DNA from: Streptomyces sp. NK08204
Lineage (GTDB): Bacteria; Actinomycetota; Actinomycetes; Streptomycetales; Streptomycetaceae
DNA: 64,000 nucleotides
Direction: 5' to 3'
NCBI RefSeq assembly: GCF_020400585.1
Contig: NZ_JAINVF010000021.1
Coordinates: forward strand, 62,001-126,000
Under the pieces are notes generated by a model. That model was not told where the DNA came from. It was given only the letters and a program-made list of their open reading frames with translations, and did no database searches. Numbering within the stretch: the first letter of the stretch is position 1; each line of letters starts with the position of its first letter. The position numbers and the translations under genes are program-made. This document shows positions 41,840 through 48,690 of this stretch, piece after piece.

Positions 41840-41874
41840 TTTGTTCCCGTGACCCGCCCCGTACTCTGAGTGCA
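41840..41874 (+). promoter_or_regulatory. Promoter of gntR, probably leaderless
   Basis: TTGTTC (41840-41845) and TACTCT (41862-41867) are spaced 16 bases, as for the main sigma factor. The ATG of the regulator begins 7 bases after the -10 element and there is no Shine-Dalgarno sequence, so transcription probably starts at the start codon. Confidence 0.6.
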
Positions 41875-42575
41875 TGAGCACACCGGGCCGGGGGCTGCAC
41901 GGCCGCGTACTGGACACCCTCGGCCCCGCGATCACCGCGGGTGAGTACCCGCCGGGCAGCGTCCTGCGCACCGACGAGCTGGCCCAGCACTTCGAGGTGT
42001 CACGGTCCGTGATGCGTGAGGCGGTCCGCGTCCTGGAATCGATGCACCTGGTGGAGTCCCGCCGTCGCGTGGGCGTGACGGTCCGCCCGAAGTGCGAGTG
42101 GAACGTCTACGATCCGCAGGTCATCCGCTGGCGCCTCGCGGGCGCCGACCGCCCGCACCAGCTGCGCTCCCTGACCGTGCTGCGCTCCGCGGTCGAACCG
42201 GTGGCGGCGGGCCTGGCGGCGACACAGGCCACGGCGGAGCAGTGCGCCGAACTCACCGAGTGCGCGCTCGGCATGGTGGCCAACTCACGCGGTCACAAGC
42301 TGGACAAGTACCTGGTCCACGACATCGCCTTCCACCGGGTGATCCTCACGGCCTCGGGCAACGAGATGTTCGCCCGCCTCGGCGACGTCGTCGCCGAGGT
42401 GCTCGCCGGCCGCACCCACCACGAGGTCATGTTCGAGGACCCCGACCCCGCGGCCGTCACCCTGCACGTCCAGGTCGCGGAGGCGGTCCGCGAGGGCGAC
42501 GCCGCGCGCGCCGAACAGCTGACCCGGGAGATCACCATGGGCGCCCTCCACGAACTGGACATCCTGGCGCCGTAG
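41874..42575 (+). CDS. GntR-family regulator with FCD domain (gluconate locus)
   Basis: A 233-residue FadR-subfamily regulator. The winged helix contains LRTDELAQHFEVSRSVMREAVRVLESMHLVESRRRVG. The helical FCD effector domain (about 90-225) has DIAFHRVILTASGNEMF, a metal/ligand-binding motif. It is divergent from gntK-gntP, so it is the likely gluconate-responsive repressor. Confidence 0.93.
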   Translation: MSTPGRGLHGRVLDTLGPAITAGEYPPGSVLRTDELAQHFEVSRSVMREAVRVLESMHLVESRRRVGVTVRPKCEWNVYDPQVIRWRLAGADRPHQLRSLTVLRSAVEPVAAGLAATQATAEQCAELTECALGMVANSRGHKLDKYLVHDIAFHRVILTASGNEMFARLGDVVAEVLAGRTHHEVMFEDPDPAAVTLHVQVAEAVREGDAARAEQLTREITMGALHELDILAP

Positions 42576-42598
42576 CGCCCGTTCAGCGGAGACCCCGG

Positions 42599-42973
42599 CT
42601 ACTCCAGGAAGTCCCCGTCGACGTACACCCACGCCCCGTCGACCCGCTCGAACCGGCTGCGCTCGTGCAGCGAGCCGCCCCGGTAGGAGGCCCGGAAGGT
42701 CACGGTCCCCTCCTGGTGGAACGCGGAGCCGTCGGTGCGGTCCAGGATCTCCAGCCCCGTCCACCGCATGCCCGGATCCAGCTCCAGCCGCGCGGGCCGG
42801 GTCCGCGGATGCCACGTCCGCAGCAGGTATCCCGCATCCCCCTTCACGAACGCGCTGTACCGGGACCGCATGAGCGCCTCGGCGGTCGGCGCCGCCGCCG
42901 TACCGGAGTGGAAACGGCCGCAGCAGGCGTCGTAGGGCTCGGGCAGGCCGCAGGGGCAGGTACGCGTGGTCAT
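42599..42973 (-). CDS. YchJ/UPF0225 family protein
   Basis: A 124-residue protein. The N-terminal SEC-C-like zinc motif CPCG ... CCGRFH is followed by the NTF2-like YchJ fold (EALMRSRYSAFVKGDAGYLLRTWHPRTRP). The function is unknown. It is convergent with the gluconate regulator. Start ATG 42973. Confidence 0.93.
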   Translation of the reverse strand: MTTRTCPCGLPEPYDACCGRFHSGTAAAPTAEALMRSRYSAFVKGDAGYLLRTWHPRTRPARLELDPGMRWTGLEILDRTDGSAFHQEGTVTFRASYRGGSLHERSRFERVDGAWVYVDGDFLE

Positions 42974-43075
42974 GGACCCATTCTGCCCGGCCCCGGGGAG
43001 GCGCCCTGAGCCCCGGCGAGGCACAGTGGAAGGACCCCGCCCGCGGTCTCGCCACGCAGTGAGGAGGGACGGACG

Positions 43076-43387
43076 ATGTCTCGACCCGCGAGCAGTCGTC
43101 CCGTGTCCGGCAAGGAATGGCGGCTGCACCTGTACCTGTCCGAACACGACCCGGACACCACCGCCCGGATCGTCCTGGACACCGGCGACAACGTCCTGGA
43201 GAGCCACGCGGAGGCCCGCCGCAGCCCCGAGGACGAGGACATACCGGAGATCGGCGACGAACTCGCTGCCGGACGAGCGCTGATCGCCATGGGCCGTCTG
43301 CTGCTGACCGCGGCCGAAGACGACATCAAGGCGGTGGGCGGGGCCGACACGACGACTCCCACCGCCCTTTGGCAGCCCATGGAATGA
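43076..43387 (+). CDS. DUF1876 (dsRBD-like) protein
   Basis: A 103-residue protein. EWRLHLYLSEHDPDTTARIVLDTGDNVLESHAEARRSPEDEDIPEIGDELAAGRAL is the DUF1876 fold, predicted to resemble double-stranded-RNA-binding domains. No function is established. GAGGAGGGAC precedes ATG 43076; the CapA-like gene begins 7 bases after its stop. Confidence 0.88.
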   Translation: MSRPASSRPVSGKEWRLHLYLSEHDPDTTARIVLDTGDNVLESHAEARRSPEDEDIPEIGDELAAGRALIAMGRLLLTAAEDDIKAVGGADTTTPTALWQPME

Positions 43388-43394
43388 CCCGGGC

Positions 43395-44540
43395 ATGCGC
43401 GAGGACACCGTCACCCTTTTCCTCGCCGGCGACGTCATGCTCGGCCGCGGCGTCGACCAGATCCTCCCGCACCCGGGCGACCCCACCCTGCGGGAGGACT
43501 ACCTGCGCGACGCGCGGGCCTACGTCGCCCTCGCGGAGGCGGCGAACGGCCCGGTACCCCAGCCGGTGGATCCCGCCTGGCCCTGGGGCGAGGCCCTCGC
43601 GGTCCTGGACCGGGCCGCGCCCGACGTACGCGTGATCAACCTGGAGACCGCCGTCACCCGCGACGGCGACTTCGCGCCCGGCAAGGCCGTCCACTACCGG
43701 ATGCATCCGGCCAACCTCGCCTGCCTGGCCGCCGTCCGCCCGGACGTCTGCGTCCTCGCCAACAACCACGTGCTCGACTTCGGGCCACTGGGCCTGGAGG
43801 AGACCCTGGACTCGCTCGCACGGGCGGGGCTGCGGACGGCAGGAGCGGGCCGCGACGAGGACGCGGCATGGCAGCCCGCGATCGTCCCGCTGCCGGGCGG
43901 CGGACGCGTGCTGGTCTTCTCCTTCGGGATGCCCTCCAGTGGCATCCCGCGCGGTTGGGCGGCGACCGCCGAACGGGCCGGCGTGGCCCTGGTGCCCGCA
44001 CCCACCGCCGGCGCGGCGGGGGACTTCGCCGACCGTCTGCGGGGCACCGGACGACCGGGTGACGTCGTGGTCGCCTCCGTCCACTGGGGCGCCAACTGGG
44101 GATACGCCGTCTCCGGCGCCGAGGTCCGCTTCGCGCACGCGCTCGTCGACGCCGGCGCCGACATCGTGCACGGTCATTCCTCCCACCACCCGCGTCCCCT
44201 GGAGGTGTACCGGGACAGGCTCATCCTGTACGGCTGCGGGGACCTCGTGGACGACTACGAGGGCATCGGCGGCTACGAGCGCTACCGGGACGACCTGCGG
44301 CTGCTGTACCTGGTCGTGGCCGGAACCGGAACCGGCCGCCTGACCGGACTGCGCATGGTGCCCCTCCAGGCGCGTCGGATGCGCCTGGAGCACGCCTCCC
44401 CGCAGGACACCACCTGGCTGTGCACGGTCCTCGACAGTCACAGCCGGGGCTTCGGAACCCGCGTCGAGCAGAGGGAGGAGGGCCTGCTCACCGCGCGCGC
44501 CGACGACACCGCAGGAGCCGAAAAACCAAGAGACCCCTGA
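43395..44540 (+). CDS. CapA-family (poly-gamma-glutamate synthesis type) metallophosphatase-fold protein
   Basis: A 381-residue protein with the CapA motifs LAGDVMLGRGVD, INLETAVT, CVLANNHVLDFG, VVASVHWGANW and IVHGHSSHHPRPLEVY. No signal peptide or membrane anchor is seen, unlike Bacillus CapA, so it is probably cytosolic. Its substrate is unknown and no PgsB/C partners are near. A hairpin shared with the tRNA gene follows its stop. Confidence 0.9.
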   Translation: MREDTVTLFLAGDVMLGRGVDQILPHPGDPTLREDYLRDARAYVALAEAANGPVPQPVDPAWPWGEALAVLDRAAPDVRVINLETAVTRDGDFAPGKAVHYRMHPANLACLAAVRPDVCVLANNHVLDFGPLGLEETLDSLARAGLRTAGAGRDEDAAWQPAIVPLPGGGRVLVFSFGMPSSGIPRGWAATAERAGVALVPAPTAGAAGDFADRLRGTGRPGDVVVASVHWGANWGYAVSGAEVRFAHALVDAGADIVHGHSSHHPRPLEVYRDRLILYGCGDLVDDYEGIGGYERYRDDLRLLYLVVAGTGTGRLTGLRMVPLQARRMRLEHASPQDTTWLCTVLDSHSRGFGTRVEQREEGLLTARADDTAGAEKPRDP

Positions 44541-44553
44541 TCAACAGGGGTCT
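44531..44553 (-). terminator. Rho-independent terminator of tRNA-Leu
   Basis: Stem AGACCCCTG/CAGGGGTCT around a 5-base loop. On the minus strand it is followed by CTTGGTTTTT, giving a proper U-tract after the tRNA. It may also end the CapA transcript from the other side. Confidence 0.85.
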
Positions 44554-44557
44554 CCAC

Positions 44558-44645
44558 TGGTGTCCGAGGGGGGACTTGAACCCCCACGCCCGATAAAGGG
44601 CACTAGCACCTCAAGCTAGCGCGTCTGCCATTCCGCCACCCGGAC
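44558..44645 (-). tRNA. tRNA-Leu (anticodon GAG)
   Basis: The reverse strand folds as a class II tRNA. The acceptor stem is GTCCGGG/CTCGGAC, the anticodon stem CTAGC/GCTAG encloses the loop TTGAGGT with anticodon GAG, the variable arm is long, and the T arm is GGGGGTTCAAGTCCCCC. A73 is followed by an encoded CCA (44558-44560). It reads CUC/CUU leucine codons. Confidence 0.96.
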
Positions 44646-44839
44646 AAGGTGTCTGTCGTGCGGGGTTTCCCTCGCGGCGACGAAGGAAACATTACCAGGC
44701 TTTCGGGGGTGGCTGATCACCCCCCGTCTCCGGTGCCGGTCCGGCCTGAACGGCGTGTGACGGGCCGGGACCGGTCTTGGGAACGGGCGGGCCCGGGGGC
44801 AGGATGAGGGGACCATCAGTGACAGCGGGAGGATGCAGC

Positions 44840-46165
44840 GTGAGCCAGACGGACACGGGCAAGGGCACGACCGGTGAGGACGAGGTCGTCGACCTCTGCC
44901 GCGAGCTGATCCGGTTCGACACCAGCAACTACGGCGACCACTCCGGGTCGGGAGAGCGCAAGGCCGCCGAGTACGTCGCCGAGAAGCTCGCCGAGGTCGG
45001 GCTGGAGCCGGAGATCTTCGAGTCGCACCCGGGCCGCGCCTCCACGGTGGCCCGCATCGAGGGCGAGGACCCGTCCCGGCCGGCGCTGCTCATCCACGGC
45101 CACCTGGACGTCGTACCCGCCAACGCGGACGACTGGACCCACCACCCGTTCTCCGGCGAGGTCACCGACGGGTGCGTCTGGGGGCGTGGTGCGGTGGACA
45201 TGAAGGACATGGACGCGATGACGCTCGCGGTCGTGCGCGACCGGGTGCGCAGCGGGCGGCGCCCGCCGCGGGACATCGTGGTCGCCTTCCTCGCCGACGA
45301 GGAGGCCGGCGGGACGTACGGCGCCCGTCACCTGGTCGACAACCACCCCGGGCTGTTCGAGGGCGTCACCGAGGCGATCAGCGAGGTGGGCGGGTTCTCG
45401 TTCACCGTGAACGAGCAGCGGCGGCTGTACCTGATCCAGACGGCCGAGAAGGGCATGCACTGGATGAAGCTCACCGTGGCCGGTACGGCCGGCCACGGGT
45501 CGATGATCCACCGGGACAACGCGATCACCGAGCTGTCCGAGGCCGTGGCCCGCGTCGGCCGGCACCGGTTCCCGGTGCGGGTCACCAAGACCACCCGCGC
45601 CTTCCTCGACGAACTCGGCGACGCACTCGGCACCGAGCTGGACCCGGAGGACATGGAGTCCACCCTCGCCAGGCTCGGCGGCATCGCCAAGCTCATCGGC
45701 GCCACCCTGAGCAACACGGCCAACCCCACCCAGCTGAACGCCGGTTACAAGGTCAACGTCATTCCGGGCGAGGCCACGGCCCATATCGACGGACGGTTCC
45801 TGCCGGGCCACGAGGAGGAGTTCCTCAGCGACCTCGACCGGCTCCTCGGCCCCCACGTCCGGCGCGAGGACGTGCACTCCGACAAGGCGCTGGAGACCGG
45901 CTTCGACGGGGCTCTGGTGCAGGCCATGCAGTCCGCGCTGCTGGCCGAGGACCCGACCGCGAAGGCGATCCCCTACATGCTCTCCGGCGGCACCGACGCC
46001 AAGTCCTTCGACGACCTCGGCATCCGCGGCTTCGGCTTCGCCCCGCTCAAGCTGCCGCCGGAGCTGGACTTCGCCGGCATGTTCCACGGCGTGGACGAGC
46101 GGGTGCCGGTGGACGGGCTGAAGTTCGGCGTGCGGGTGCTCGACCGGTTCATCGACGCGTCGTGA
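44840..46165 (+). CDS. M20/M25-family metallopeptidase (dipeptidase/deacylase)
   Basis: A 441-residue di-zinc hydrolase. Metal/catalytic motifs: LLIHGHLDVVP, GRGAVDMKDMDAM and FLADEEAGG (base and bridging Glu), with a late FHGVDERVP. The dimerisation domain has AGHGSMIHRDNAI. The exact peptide or amide substrate is unknown. Start GTG 44840 is 7 bases after GGGAGG; an in-frame start further upstream lacks a ribosome site. Confidence 0.93.
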   Translation: MSQTDTGKGTTGEDEVVDLCRELIRFDTSNYGDHSGSGERKAAEYVAEKLAEVGLEPEIFESHPGRASTVARIEGEDPSRPALLIHGHLDVVPANADDWTHHPFSGEVTDGCVWGRGAVDMKDMDAMTLAVVRDRVRSGRRPPRDIVVAFLADEEAGGTYGARHLVDNHPGLFEGVTEAISEVGGFSFTVNEQRRLYLIQTAEKGMHWMKLTVAGTAGHGSMIHRDNAITELSEAVARVGRHRFPVRVTKTTRAFLDELGDALGTELDPEDMESTLARLGGIAKLIGATLSNTANPTQLNAGYKVNVIPGEATAHIDGRFLPGHEEEFLSDLDRLLGPHVRREDVHSDKALETGFDGALVQAMQSALLAEDPTAKAIPYMLSGGTDAKSFDDLGIRGFGFAPLKLPPELDFAGMFHGVDERVPVDGLKFGVRVLDRFIDAS

Positions 46166-46233
46166 GGCTCCGGCCCACAGTTATCGGGCGTTCGTGCGAC
46201 CTCTACTGAGAAGGGTGAATGCGACCATAAGCT

Positions 46234-46261
46234 CGTAGCTCCATTACTCCCTCCTCGTTAC
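46234..46261 (+). promoter_or_regulatory. Sigma-BldN-like promoter of chpH
   Basis: CGTAGC (46234-46239), 16 bases, then CGTTAC (46256-46261) resembles the CGTAAC/CGTTGA-type consensus of the developmental sigma factor BldN, which is known to drive chaplin genes. Transcription would start near 46268. Confidence 0.5.
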
Positions 46262-46269
46262 AGGTGATG

Positions 46270-46290
46270 CGATCCCGCACCTTGGGATCG
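46270..46290 (+). other. 5'-UTR hairpin of chpH
   Basis: Perfect 7-base stem CGATCCC/GGGATCG with a 7-base loop, ending 12 bases before the AAGGAGGAAC ribosome site. It would sit at the very 5' end of the chpH mRNA. Confidence 0.6.
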
Positions 46291-46311
46291 TATTGCCAAC
46301 AAGGAGGAACA

Positions 46312-46545
46312 ATGATCAAGAAGGTCGTCGCTGCTGCGGCTGCCACCGGTGGGCTGGTTCTCGCGGGCGCGGGCCTCGCCGTCGCCGACTCCGGGGCCCA
46401 GGGTGCCGCCGTGCACTCGCCGGGCATCGCTTCCGGCAACGTCGTCCAGGCGCCCGTCCACGTGCCGGTGAACGCGTGCGGCAACACGATCAACGTGATC
46501 GGGCTCCTGAACCCCGCCTTCGGCAACCCTTGCGTCAACAGGTGA
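46312..46545 (+). CDS. chpH: Short chaplin ChpH
   Basis: A 77-residue secreted surface protein. The signal peptide ends near GLAVA (25-26). One chaplin domain follows, with SPGIASGNVVQAPVHVPVN, CGNTINVIGLLNP and two Cys (56 and 74) that form the intradomain disulfide. Chaplins assemble into amyloid-like fibrils at air-water interfaces and make aerial hyphae hydrophobic. ChpH is one of the short, essential forms. ATG 46312 has a strong AAGGAGG site. Confidence 0.95.
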   Translation: MIKKVVAAAAATGGLVLAGAGLAVADSGAQGAAVHSPGIASGNVVQAPVHVPVNACGNTINVIGLLNPAFGNPCVNR

Positions 46546-46580
46546 CGCGGAATTCCTAGGGGCGTCTTGATTCACCGTCG

Positions 46581-46611
46581 GCCCCGGAGCGCGCGCCATG
46601 CACTCCGGGGC
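46581..46611 (+). terminator. Hairpin with T-rich tail between chpH and chpC
   Basis: Stem GCCCCGGAG/CTCCGGGGC with a 13-base loop, followed by a T-rich tail (TCTTTCTTT). It separates chpH from chpC transcripts or attenuates read-through. Confidence 0.65.
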
Positions 46612-46659
46612 AGAGCGGTCTTTCTTTCCACGAGCGTGAAGGCAGGGGGGAATTCGACA

Positions 46660-47646
46660 ATGCGACAGAGCACCCGCAAAAGCCTGATGACCATGGCCGC
46701 CGCGACCGGGGTGATCGCCGCGGTGAGCGGCTACGCCCACGCGGACTCGGGCGCGGTGGGCTCAGCCACCGGCTCGCCCGGCGTACTGTCCGGCAACACG
46801 GTGCAGGCGCCGGTGCACGTGCCGGTGAACGTGTGCGGGAACACGGTGAACGTCATCGGTCTGCTCAACCCGTCGGTGGGCAACGGCTGCGCCGACCGCG
46901 GTGGGCAGGGCACCACCTCCGGCGGCCACGGCGGCTCGCACGCGGCCGGCTCAGCCACCGGCTCGCCCGGCGTACTGTCCGGCAACACGGTGCAGGCGCC
47001 GGTGCACGTGCCGGTGAACGTGTGCGGGAACACGGTGAACGTCATCGGTCTGCTCAACCCGTCGGTGGGCAACGGCTGCGCCGACCGCGGTGGGCAGGGC
47101 ACCACCTCCGGCGGCCACGGCGGCTCGCACGCCGGCGGGCACACCGGGGGTTCGCCCGGCGTCGGCTCCGGCAACACCGTGCAGGTGCCGGTCGACGTGC
47201 CGGTCAACGTGTGCGGCAACAGTGTGGATGTCATCGGCGTCGGCAACGCCGCCACGGGCGACGGCTGCGGCAACGGCGGCCGGCAACACCAGCCGCCGGG
47301 CAACCCCGGTACTCCGGGGAGCCCGGGTCATCCCGGTCACCCAGGTCATCCTGGTCACCCGGGTCACCCGGGTCATCCCGGTCACCCCGGCCACCCGGGC
47401 CACCCGGCCCACCCCGGTACACCGCACCACCCGGGAAAGCCGGGCACGCCGCCCGCCACGGGCGGTCACACGCCCCACGGCACCACCCAGGTCAGCCTGC
47501 CGGGCGGACGTTCCGACCGGCCTCTGACCGCCGCGCAGCTCGCGCACACGGGCAGTGACCTGCCGCTGGGCCTCGCGCTGCCGGTGAGCGGCGGCGCGCT
47601 GCTCGCGGGAGCAGTGCTGTACCGCAAGGCGCGGGCTTCCGCCTAG
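46660..47646 (+). CDS. chpC: Long, wall-anchored chaplin ChpC with three chaplin domains
   Basis: A 328-residue secreted protein. The signal peptide (MRQSTRKSLMTMAAATGVIAAVSGYAHA) is followed by three chaplin domains at about 38-79, 101-142 and 166-205, each with two Cys (59/77, 122/140, 185/203). Then come a collagen-like Pro-Gly-His stretch (215-262), the sortase signal LAHTG at 294-298, a membrane helix (302-320) and a basic tail. Long chaplins (ChpA-C) normally have two chaplin domains. Class E sortases anchor them to the wall. The first two domains are encoded by identical DNA. Confidence 0.94.
   Translation: MRQSTRKSLMTMAAATGVIAAVSGYAHADSGAVGSATGSPGVLSGNTVQAPVHVPVNVCGNTVNVIGLLNPSVGNGCADRGGQGTTSGGHGGSHAAGSATGSPGVLSGNTVQAPVHVPVNVCGNTVNVIGLLNPSVGNGCADRGGQGTTSGGHGGSHAGGHTGGSPGVGSGNTVQVPVDVPVNVCGNSVDVIGVGNAATGDGCGNGGRQHQPPGNPGTPGSPGHPGHPGHPGHPGHPGHPGHPGHPGHPAHPGTPHHPGKPGTPPATGGHTPHGTTQVSLPGGRSDRPLTAAQLAHTGSDLPLGLALPVSGGALLAGAVLYRKARASA
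46759..47132 (+). repeat. Exact 185-base tandem duplication in chpC
   Basis: 46759-46943 and 46948-47132 are identical base for base, with a 189-base (63-residue) period. Each copy encodes a whole chaplin domain plus its Gly-rich linker. Confidence 0.95.
47326..47411 (+). repeat. 9-base tandem repeats encoding His-Pro-Gly triplets in chpC
   Basis: About nine degenerate copies of GGTCAYCCS encode (PGH)n, a collagen-like extended linker between the chaplin domains and the wall anchor. Copy number is likely variable. Confidence 0.9.
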
Positions 47647-47657
47647 CGCGGAGCGCG

Positions 47658-47702
47658 ATGACGGAGCGGGTCCCGCCGGACGGCAGGGCCCGCTCCGGTC
47701 AT
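47658..47702. terminator. Terminator hairpin between chpC and the DUF5703 gene
   Basis: Long stem ATGACGGAGCGGG/CCCGCTCCGGTCAT with one bulge, between convergent genes. Confidence 0.65.
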
Positions 47703-47712
47703 GTGGCCCGCC

Positions 47713-47901
47713 TCACCACGTGGCCCGCACCTGGCGGATGATCCGCCGGCGCAACCGCACCTTGCGGCTGCCGTCGCGCAGCAGGCTCAGTCGGTCCAAC
47801 TCCCAGTGTCCGTACTCGGCATGGTCCGTCAGCAGACGTGTCGCCTCCTTGCGGGAGACCCCGCGTGGCACGTACACGTCGACAAATTCGTATTCCGGCA
47901 T
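47713..47901 (-). CDS. DUF5703 family protein
   Basis: A 62-residue basic protein (MPEYEFVDVYVPRGVSRKEATRLLTDHAEYGHWELDRL ... RLRRRIIRQVRATW), the whole DUF5703 family unit. It is highly conserved among Streptomyces next to chpC as I recall. Its function is unknown; a role in development is only guilt by association. Confidence 0.87.
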   Translation of the reverse strand: MPEYEFVDVYVPRGVSRKEATRLLTDHAEYGHWELDRLSLLRDGSRKVRLRRRIIRQVRATW

Positions 47902-47948
47902 CGCATCTATTGTGCGGGCTGGTGCCTGGTACGGATAGCGTCTGCACT

Positions 47949-48608
47949 ATGTCTGATGCTGTGCAGCCCACCGCTGCCGAGGTACGCGCCGCCGCCGAGG
48001 CGATCAAGACCGCGCTCGACCGTCATCTGGCGGCGGTCGAACGCCGGTCGGGAGAGGACGACCCCGCCGTCTACGAGGCGTTCAACCAGCTGGCCGCTGC
48101 CGCCGAGGTGTACGACGAGCTGCTCTACGACCGCTACGACGAGGTCACCCCCTTCGAGATCCCCGGTGCGGACGACTCGCTCCCACCGTACGCGGGCCCC
48201 GAGGAGCCGAACGCGATCAGCGTGCTGATCCGCCGCGACTACACGGTGGCGGAACCCCACCGGCTGCTGGCGCAGGCCCAGCGGGTCGAGGCGGCGGAGT
48301 ACGAGGACGGCGGCGAGGACGCCGATGCCGTGGGCACCGTTCCCGGGGCGTTGGGCGTCCTCTTCGGCGAGTTCGAACCGGACGAGATCGCTTCCCGGCA
48401 CAAGGAGTTCGGCCTGGAGGAGGGCGACTCCACGCTCTGGGTCACCGCCGCGGAGGAGCCCGCCGAGGCCGGTGAGTGGCTGGAGGCGCCGTTCGAGGAG
48501 ACCGATCCGCAGCGGGTGGTCTGCCGGTTCGACGTCAGCGCGGTCTTCGACGACGAGGAAGACGACGAGGACGGCGACGACCACGACGAGGACGGCGAGG
48601 AGGAGTAG
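47949..48608 (+). CDS. Conserved hypothetical protein with acidic C-terminus
   Basis: A 219-residue protein. A helical N-terminus (AAEVRAAAEAIKTALDRHLAAVE) is followed by a mixed domain with AISVLIRRDYTVAEPHRLLAQAQRVE and LFGEFEPDEIASRHKEFGLEEGDSTLWV. The last about 25 residues are almost all Asp and Glu. No family with known function is recognised. It is divergent from the DUF5703 gene across 47 bases. Confidence 0.8.
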   Translation: MSDAVQPTAAEVRAAAEAIKTALDRHLAAVERRSGEDDPAVYEAFNQLAAAAEVYDELLYDRYDEVTPFEIPGADDSLPPYAGPEEPNAISVLIRRDYTVAEPHRLLAQAQRVEAAEYEDGGEDADAVGTVPGALGVLFGEFEPDEIASRHKEFGLEEGDSTLWVTAAEEPAEAGEWLEAPFEETDPQRVVCRFDVSAVFDDEEDDEDGDDHDEDGEEE

Positions 48609-48690
48609 GGGTCGCCGGGCTCCGAATGGTGAGGTGAACGGCGGTGCCGCGCGGCCCGGGGCCGCTGCGGCACCGCCCAGGTGCCGGGCG

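Noticed and set aside
44558..44645. An integrated element at the tRNA-Leu gene
   Set aside because: There is no integrase, no direct repeat of the tRNA 3' end and no change in composition on either side.
47326..47411. CRISPR-like short regular repeats
   Set aside because: The repeats are 9 bases, contiguous and in frame, encoding Pro-Gly-His in ChpC; there are no spacers and no cas genes.
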